The position numbers and the translations under genes are program-made. The notes under the pieces were generated by a model. That model had not been told where the DNA came from. It did no database searches and saw nothing but the letters and a program-made list of their open reading frames with translations. Source: CAYLMG01 sp964568365 (GTDB lineage Bacteria; Planctomycetota; Phycisphaerae; Sedimentisphaerales; Anaerobacaceae). Taken from it: a stretch of 12,780 nt of DNA. This document shows, piece after piece, positions 8,077-12,780 of the stretch (positions within the stretch are counted from its first letter, which is position 1; each line of letters opens with the position of its first letter). Location: positions 1 through 12,780 of the forward strand of contig CAZMQF010000071.1 in NCBI GenBank assembly GCA_964568365.1. Reading direction: 5' to 3'.

Positions 8077-8140
8077 TCTTTTTCGCGCATCTAAACACAA
8101 ATTATTGTCACTTTTTATTATACCTCTATCCGAAATTTTC

Positions 8141-8149
8141 TGCTAAAAT
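8141..8149 (+). promoter_or_regulatory. Candidate extended -10 promoter for larC
   Basis: TGCTAAAAT is a good extended -10 (TG-N-TAAAAT), 30 bases before the larC ATG; transcription would start near 8156. A recognisable -35 at standard spacing is missing, since TTGTCA at 8105-8110 is too far away. The Shine-Dalgarno AAGGGA follows at 8167-8172, seven bases before the start codon. Confidence 0.45.
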
Positions 8150-8179
8150 TAAAAGTCGAATTCATTAAGGGACTCAATT

Positions 8180-9367
8180 ATGAAGATTGCTTATTTCGAC
8201 TGTTTCGCCGGTGCCGGTGGAGATATGATTGCAGCGGCTTTTCTCGATGCAGGCCTCGACGCCGATTTCCTAAAGCAGCAGCTGAAAACTCTTAAATTAA
8301 AAAAGCTCGATATAAAAATAAGGAAAGTAAAACGCTGCGGTTTTCGCGCCGTCCAGTTCATACCGATCTGCCCGAAACAAAAAACACACAGAAATCTCAG
8401 ACAGATAACTGACATCATCAGCAAAAGCAAAATAAATTTGCCCGCAAAAAAAGCTGCAATCCGTATTTTCGAAAGATTGGCTGACGCTGAAGCGAAAGTT
8501 CATAACAAAAACATAAATGATATTTATTTTCACGAAGTAGGTGCAATTGACTCGATAGCAGATATCGTAAGTGCCTCTGTCGGTTTTCATTTCTTCAGAC
8601 AGAATGGTGTTGAGAAATTTTACAGCTCAGCGCTGAGCGTCGGCTCAGGCACGATAAAAACTGCTCACGGCCTGATGCCTGTACCGGCTCCTGCCACAGC
8701 AAAGTTGCTGGAAGGCATCCCTGTCACTGCCGGCCCCGCCGACTTCGAGCTGCTCACGCCTACCGCAGCAGCAATACTCACGACCATAGTTGACGATTTT
8801 TGTCCCCTGCCCTCTATGAAGATTGAAAAAACCGCCTGCGGCGCCGGCTCTTTAAGTTCAGAACAATTTCCGAATATACTCCGCCTCATCATAGGCCAGG
8901 CCGCAAAACCGGCGCAGGCCGACACGGATTCTGTTTATTTGCTCGAAACAAATATCGACGACGCAGCCGCAGAGCAAATCGGTTATGTCACCGAAAAACT
9001 CCTTGAGGCCGGCGCTCTCGATGTCTTCACAACACCGATTTATATGAAACAAAACCGTCCTGCCGTCAAACTCTCGGTAATATGTACGATAAAAGATGAG
9101 CAAAAAATTACACAACTTATTATGGAACAAGGACTTACATTCGGAATAAGAAGGCAGCTCCTGGCAAGAAGCAAACTTCTGCGCAGCTTCGTAACAGTTC
9201 AGACAAAGTTCGGAAAAATCAGAATTAAGACAGGGACATTCAGCGGCAAAATCGTAAATGCAAAACCGGAATTTGACGACTGCAAAAGGGGTGCAGAAAA
9301 GTTTAATGTCCCTATAAAAATGGTTGCCGATGCTGCTTTGAAGAAATACAAAGGAGCAGAAAAATGA
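8180..9367 (+). CDS. larC: LarC, nickel-pincer cofactor nickel-insertion protein
   Basis: A 395-residue LarC-family protein. LarC is a CTP-dependent cyclometallase that inserts nickel into the pyridinium bis-thiocarboxylate pincer made by LarB and LarE; the finished cofactor serves LarA-type lactate racemases and related epimerases. The sequence opens with the family signature 'AYFDCFAGAGGDMIAAAFLDAGLD' in outline (residues 4-27). It continues with 'YFHEVGAIDSIADIV' (116-130), 'HGLMPVPAPATAKLL' (163-177) and 'LETNIDD' (255-261), the last opening the C-terminal LarC2 half. Here LarC1 and LarC2 are one continuous frame, unlike Lactiplantibacillus plantarum, where a ribosomal frameshift joins them. 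The start has a clear AAGGGA Shine-Dalgarno at 8167-8172. larA, larB and larE are not in the window. The convergent neighbour is an L-lactate dehydrogenase. Confidence 0.93.
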   Translation: MKIAYFDCFAGAGGDMIAAAFLDAGLDADFLKQQLKTLKLKKLDIKIRKVKRCGFRAVQFIPICPKQKTHRNLRQITDIISKSKINLPAKKAAIRIFERLADAEAKVHNKNINDIYFHEVGAIDSIADIVSASVGFHFFRQNGVEKFYSSALSVGSGTIKTAHGLMPVPAPATAKLLEGIPVTAGPADFELLTPTAAAILTTIVDDFCPLPSMKIEKTACGAGSLSSEQFPNILRLIIGQAAKPAQADTDSVYLLETNIDDAAAEQIGYVTEKLLEAGALDVFTTPIYMKQNRPAVKLSVICTIKDEQKITQLIMEQGLTFGIRRQLLARSKLLRSFVTVQTKFGKIRIKTGTFSGKIVNAKPEFDDCKRGAEKFNVPIKMVADAALKKYKGAEK

Positions 9368-9464
9368 AAAGGGGAAAGCAAAAATTTCTGCGTTGCCGAT
9401 TACGAAAAAGCACTTGTTGACTGTGAAAAAATTGGAGTGTAAAGCAAAAGTCATTAACCTCTGC

Positions 9465-10418
9465 TTAAAGCAACGAACTTAAACTGTTAAAACTTTTCCG
9501 TAAGACATCAGCCGATGATTCCAGTGCCCGTTGCTCAGCGGGGTCGAGTTTTGCCGTTATGATGCGCGACACACCGCCGCCACCCACAATACAGGGGACA
9601 CTTAAACAAATATCCTTTATTCCGTATTCGCCTTCCAGCAGCGTTGAAACGGTCAATACGCTGTTTTCATTTCGCAATATCGCCTCGGAAATCCGAACCA
9701 GCGACAGACCTATCCCATAATAGGTCGAACCTTTGTAATCGATAATGTGATATGCGGAGTCTCGAACCCGGGCTGTGATTTGCTCATAGGTTTTTGTGTG
9801 GTCGCAGGCTCCGCAGATGACACAATAACCTTTAATCGGAATACCCGCGATGTGTGTCATACTCCAGGCAGCAACCTCACTGTCACCGTGCTCGCCGAGT
9901 ATGTATGCATGCACGTTTCTCGCATCTATCCCGCAATGCATGCTCAGCATATACTTGAACCTCGCACTGTCAAGAACGGTACCTGAGCCGATAACGCGCT
10001 GTTTTGGCCAGCCAAGTCTCTGCAACGCCAGATAGGTCAGGATATCAACCGGGTTAGTAACCATAACAAGCACAGCCTCGGAGCCGCTCTTTTTTATCTT
10101 TTCACATACTGAGCCGACAATTTCGACATTGCTCCGGATAAGCTCAAGCCGGCTTTGTCCCTGCTTTTGTTTTGCGCCGGCTGTAACAACAATCAGACTT
10201 GCGTCGCCGCAATCGTTATAGTCACCAGAGCGTATTTTTACCGGCTGTATAAAAGGCAGTCCGTGCGAGAGGTCCATAACTTCCCCTTCCACACGCTTTT
10301 GGTCGATATCGAGTAATACTATCTCACCGGCAAGTCCGCCCTGCAGCAGTGCATAAATATACGCAGTTCCAACCGAGCCTGCACCTATTACCACAACTTT
10401 TCTCTTATCCTGATGCAT
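9465..10418 (-). CDS. ldh: L-lactate dehydrogenase (NAD-dependent)
   Basis: A 317-residue member of the LDH/MDH family that interconverts pyruvate and L-lactate with NADH in the cytoplasm. Visible features are the Rossmann glycine motif GAGSVG (12-17) and D37 for the NAD ribose. The substrate loop is 'AGAKQKQGQSR': Gln84 at the specificity position marks LDH, where malate dehydrogenases have Arg. Catalytic residues are R90, D150 and R153 in 'VLDSARF', H177 in 'GEHGDS' and T232. The loop has Gln where most LDHs have Pro ('KQG' for 'KPG'). A short Cys-rich stretch, 'YCVICGACDH' (198-207), lies in a variable region. The start is supported by GAAGGGA at 10424-10430. It is the last gene of the pgi-manC-ruvX-ldh run, 25 bases after ruvX. 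No clear terminator is visible between it and larC. Confidence 0.93.
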   Translation of the reverse strand: MHQDKRKVVVIGAGSVGTAYIYALLQGGLAGEIVLLDIDQKRVEGEVMDLSHGLPFIQPVKIRSGDYNDCGDASLIVVTAGAKQKQGQSRLELIRSNVEIVGSVCEKIKKSGSEAVLVMVTNPVDILTYLALQRLGWPKQRVIGSGTVLDSARFKYMLSMHCGIDARNVHAYILGEHGDSEVAAWSMTHIAGIPIKGYCVICGACDHTKTYEQITARVRDSAYHIIDYKGSTYYGIGLSLVRISEAILRNENSVLTVSTLLEGEYGIKDICLSVPCIVGGGGVSRIITAKLDPAEQRALESSADVLRKSFNSLSSLL

Positions 10419-10443
10419 TTTCGTCCCTTCATTTCGTCACTAT

Positions 10444-10866
10444 TTATCCTTGTGAACTATCTCGTTTTTTTTGTTCGAGGAAACTCTCCAATATATATGC
10501 AGCGGCTACCGCATCGAAGCGTTTTCTTTTTTCCTTTCTCGTCAGCTTGATATCTGCCAATCTTTCTTCAGCAGCAAAGCTGCTCAGCCGTTCATCCTGA
10601 AAATAGATTGGGAGAGCGATTTGCTCTTTCAGGCGACTGCCAAATTCTTTTACAACTCTTGTCTGTCTGCCCATACTATTGTCCATATTCAGAGGCAAAC
10701 CCAGCACTACCGCCTCAATACCCTCGGCCTCGATAACTTCGACGATTCTCTTTATAAGATTTCTTCTATTGTCTATGACCTCAAGCGGTGAAACGATTAT
10801 TTCCAATGGGTCACACACTGCCAGTCCGCAACGCCTTGCTCCGTAATCTATAGCCAGGTATCTCAT
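10444..10866 (-). CDS. ruvX: RuvX/YqgF-type putative Holliday junction resolvase / pre-16S rRNA nuclease
   Basis: A 140-residue RNase H-fold protein of the YqgF/RuvX family. It was first proposed as a Holliday junction resolvase, and in E. coli it is implicated in maturing the 5' end of 16S rRNA. Family motifs are present: 'LAIDYGARRCGLAV' with D7, 'VVLGLPLNMDNS' (53-64), 'DERLSSFAAEERL' (91-103) and a closing 'DAVAAAYIL' with D118. D7, E92 and D118 are likely the metal-binding acidic residues. Length is normal for the family. The ATG has no obvious Shine-Dalgarno. It sits 35 bases after manC and 25 bases before ldh, in a run with which it has no obvious functional link. Confidence 0.92.
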   Translation of the reverse strand: MRYLAIDYGARRCGLAVCDPLEIIVSPLEVIDNRRNLIKRIVEVIEAEGIEAVVLGLPLNMDNSMGRQTRVVKEFGSRLKEQIALPIYFQDERLSSFAAEERLADIKLTRKEKRKRFDAVAAAYILESFLEQKKRDSSQG

Positions 10867-10901
10867 TTGTTTCTATTCAGTGGGTTTCTTTTAAGGTTCT
10901 T

Positions 10902-11993
10902 TTACAAAAACTTTTCACCTGTATTTTTCTGTATGATTTCAAGCAGCTCTTTCAGTCTTTTTGTCTGCTCCTTAGTGCAGATAAGTGTGGCATCCGGTGT
11001 ATGTGCAACAACCATATTCTCCAGGCCGATCCCTGCTATTAAATGTCCCTGCTGCTCGGTAACAATAATATTATCGTTGCAATCGAGAAGCTGGCTGTGT
11101 CCTGCTACAATAATATTATTATTCGCATCTGATTCGATGAACTCCGTAAGGGACGTAAATGCTCCCATATCGAGCCATTTGCAATCCAGTATTAACGCGT
11201 AAACTTCTTCTGCGTTTTCCATAACAGCGAAGTCAATGCTTATCTTCGGCAGTTTTACAAACCATTCATAAAGCGCATTTTTCTGGTTCGGGCCGTTCCA
11301 CTCGGCCTTTATTTTCTGCAAAGGCTCAACGGATTCAGGCAGAAACTTCTCAAGGTTGTTGAGAATTGTCTTCACCTTCCACACAAACATACCAGAGTTC
11401 CAAAAATAGTTGCCTTCTTCTATATAATGCTGTGCCGTTTTTTCGTCTGGTTTTTCCCTGAAAGCCTCAACCTTATAAATTTCATTTTTACAGCAAGGCC
11501 TGTCTTGCGGCTCGATACATTTAATATAACCGAAATGTGAGCTTGGACCTGTCGGCCTGATGCCGAAAGTAATCAAGCTGTCCGGATTATTGTTTATAAA
11601 GGCCAATGCATCTTTGATAGCCTGCTCGAAAACATCTGCCGGCTCTATAAGCTGGTCGGCAGTTACAACTGCCATTGTCGCCTCCGGATCGATTTTGCTC
11701 AGCACCGATGCCGCCAGGCCGATGGCACCGGCTGTGTCACGCACACATGGTTCTGCTATAATATTTTCCGCGGGCACTTCAGGCAGGTTCTCACGAATAA
11801 GCCCGACGTAGCCGGCGTTTGTAAGAACAATAATCTTATCGGTATCAAAAAAAGAGCACAGACGCTGAAAGCAGCGACGAAGAAGAGTCTGCTCTCCATC
11901 GAGAAGTTTTAGTATCTGTTTGGGCCGGTTCCTCCGACTCAGAGGCCATAACCTTTTGCCCGTACCACCCGCCATTACCACAGCATAATCCAT
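10902..11993 (-). CDS. manC: Mannose-1-phosphate guanylyltransferase
   Basis: A 363-residue nucleotidyltransferase that makes GDP-mannose from mannose-1-phosphate and GTP, feeding O-antigen, exopolysaccharide or other mannosyl glycans. The N-terminal signature 'GGTGKRLWPLSR' (9-20) and 'RPKQ' (23-26) bind nucleotide. 'AEPCVRDTAGAIGLAA' (80-95) and, further on, 'FREKP' and 'NSGMFVWK' are typical of the GDP-mannose group. Length fits the single-domain type, without the phosphomannose isomerase domain of bifunctional ManC/AlgA. One oddity: the usual 'DH' metal and substrate motif reads D113-Q114 ('TADQLIEP'). GAGGT at 12002-12006 is a good Shine-Dalgarno. It follows pgi by 34 bases and probably shares its transcript. 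Confidence 0.92.
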   Translation of the reverse strand: MDYAVVMAGGTGKRLWPLSRRNRPKQILKLLDGEQTLLRRCFQRLCSFFDTDKIIVLTNAGYVGLIRENLPEVPAENIIAEPCVRDTAGAIGLAASVLSKIDPEATMAVVTADQLIEPADVFEQAIKDALAFINNNPDSLITFGIRPTGPSSHFGYIKCIEPQDRPCCKNEIYKVEAFREKPDEKTAQHYIEEGNYFWNSGMFVWKVKTILNNLEKFLPESVEPLQKIKAEWNGPNQKNALYEWFVKLPKISIDFAVMENAEEVYALILDCKWLDMGAFTSLTEFIESDANNNIIVAGHSQLLDCNDNIIVTEQQGHLIAGIGLENMVVAHTPDATLICTKEQTKRLKELLEIIQKNTGEKFL

Positions 11994-12027
11994 CGCTTTT
12001 TACCTCACAAAACCTGCATTAAATTTA

Positions 12028-12780
12028 TCAGAGCAGATACGCGGCGTCAATATTGGTCTTGGATTTAATCTCTTTCGCAAAATCAGCATATGAAAGGCCG
12101 ACATATTCGCAGAAGCCAACTTTACCCATCAGTGCAAAAGCTGCCTCCTTGCCAAGCTCAACTGCCGGCTGGTCGAATGGATTGATACGAAACAACGCGC
12201 CGGTAAAGGTCGTCGTTGCTTCATACATATAGATAAACTGGCCTACAGTATAAGCATTGACCTGCGGAAAGATAACGGAAAGGCAGGGCCGATTGTCCGA
12301 CAAAAGCGCATACTCAGTGGCTTTCTTCTCGCTATTGAGGAGCATCCCCATATCTTTACCCGCAAGAAAATCCAGCTCTTTTGCAGTCTCGGGACTCGGC
12401 CCGGTTTCGACACATCGGCCGAAGTCCTCAACCTCAAGAAAAGTAAACAGCTTGTCGTTGGGGCCTTCTCGATACAGCTGAACCTGGCTGTGCTGGTCGG
12501 TAGCGCCGAGAGCCTTGACAGGGGTCGGGCCGATATGAACCTGGGCCTGTAACAAATCCTTTGACTTTCCTAAACTCTCTGCCCATAACTGACGGTACCA
12601 ATCCGCAAGACTATATAAAGCTGAACTATAAGGCATCATAACTGAAATTCTCTTGCCCTGTTTATAGAAATAATAGTTTATCACTGCATTAATAGCTGCA
12701 GGATTCTTTCCGAAATCCTCACCGCTGATTCTGTCGTCCATATCTCTTGCACCTGCCAGAAGCGAGTCAATATCTATCCC
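12028..12780 (-). CDS. pgi: Glucose-6-phosphate isomerase (C-terminal part; 5' end outside window)
   Basis: The C-terminal 250 residues of phosphoglucose isomerase, which interconverts glucose-6-phosphate and fructose-6-phosphate. The frame stays open to the window edge ('GIDIDSLLAGARDM' precedes the Met at 12741), so the true start lies beyond. Seen here are 'GPTPVKALGATDQHSQVQLYREG' in outline, with the conserved His, and the PGI signature 'FRINPFDQPAVELGKEAA' with the Gln-x-x-Val-Glu-x-x-Lys core near the C-terminus. The visible part has no frameshift or gap. It leads the run pgi-manC-ruvX-ldh. Fructose-6-phosphate is the branch point to GDP-mannose, which makes linkage to manC sensible; the mannose isomerase and phosphomannomutase steps are not in the window. 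Confidence 0.93.
   Translation of the reverse strand, partial: GIDIDSLLAGARDMDDRISGEDFGKNPAAINAVINYYFYKQGKRISVMMPYSSALYSLADWYRQLWAESLGKSKDLLQAQVHIGPTPVKALGATDQHSQVQLYREGPNDKLFTFLEVEDFGRCVETGPSPETAKELDFLAGKDMGMLLNSEKKATEYALLSDNRPCLSVIFPQVNAYTVGQFIYMYEATTTFTGALFRINPFDQPAVELGKEAAFALMGKVGFCEYVGLSYADFAKEIKSKTNIDAAYLL

Noticed and set aside
9364..9420. Short frame starting in the ATGA that overlaps the larC stop
   Set aside because: Only 18 codons, strongly basic, no Shine-Dalgarno, no resemblance to a known peptide.
8858..9454. 198-codon open frame on the - strand across the end of larC
   Set aside because: It mirrors the strongly recognisable LarC frame, is rich in Cys and Phe as expected for a shadow, and shows no motifs.
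9368..9464. Search for a bidirectional terminator between larC and ldh
   Set aside because: Only a tiny dyad (TGCTT-A-AAGCA) overlapping the ldh stop is present; it has no real loop and no adjoining T-run.
1..12780. CRISPR arrays, tRNA or rRNA genes, insertion sequences, tandem repeats
   Set aside because: No repeated spacer pattern, no cloverleaf-like sequence, no transposase motifs or terminal repeats were seen.

Overview
The window is a gene-dense chromosomal stretch of moderate GC content. I see no mobile elements, RNA genes, CRISPR or phage genes. The best guess for the source is a member of the Planctomycetota, probably class Phycisphaerae or a close relative. The main reason is an ECF-type sigma factor with a long transmembrane and C-terminal extension whose stop codon overlaps the start of a pseudopilin carrying an H-X9-DG motif; both are typical of planctomycetes and their PVC relatives. 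Two tandem CNNM/CBS genes fit this too. This placement comes from protein style alone, so Lentisphaerae or Verrucomicrobia remain possible.

Layout. (1) Positions 2-3556, + strand: three genes linked by overlapping stops and starts. They encode a CNNM-CBS-CorC_HlyC membrane protein (5' end outside the window), a second CNNM-CBS paralogue without the CorC_HlyC tail, and a polytopic GT39-like glycosyltransferase. (2) Positions 3553-4950, - strand: a PBP4-type D-Ala-D-Ala carboxypeptidase, convergent with the glycosyltransferase and sharing a TTAA in which the two stop codons interlock. (3) Positions 5105-7962, - strand: the sigma factor/membrane fusion followed by the coupled pseudopilin. (4) Positions 7963-8179: a divergent, AT-rich intergenic region holding candidate promoters and an inverted repeat. 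(5) Positions 8180-9367, + strand: larC, nickel insertion for the nickel-pincer cofactor of lactate racemase-type enzymes. (6) Positions 9465-12780, - strand: a four-gene run transcribed as pgi (5' end outside the window), manC, ruvX, ldh.

How the genes may work together. pgi and manC lie on the route from central sugar phosphates to GDP-mannose. The lipid-linked-sugar glycosyltransferase and the PBP4 enzyme are envelope genes. LarC and the L-lactate dehydrogenase, encoded in convergent neighbouring genes, both concern lactate: stereochemistry and redox. The most unusual part is the sigma-factor/pseudopilin pair. One polypeptide appears to join a cytoplasmic sigma factor, a membrane anchor and a large, presumably extracytoplasmic domain, with no anti-sigma gene beside it.

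The longest stretch without a gene is the 217-bp divergent region; nothing over 300 bases is unassigned.
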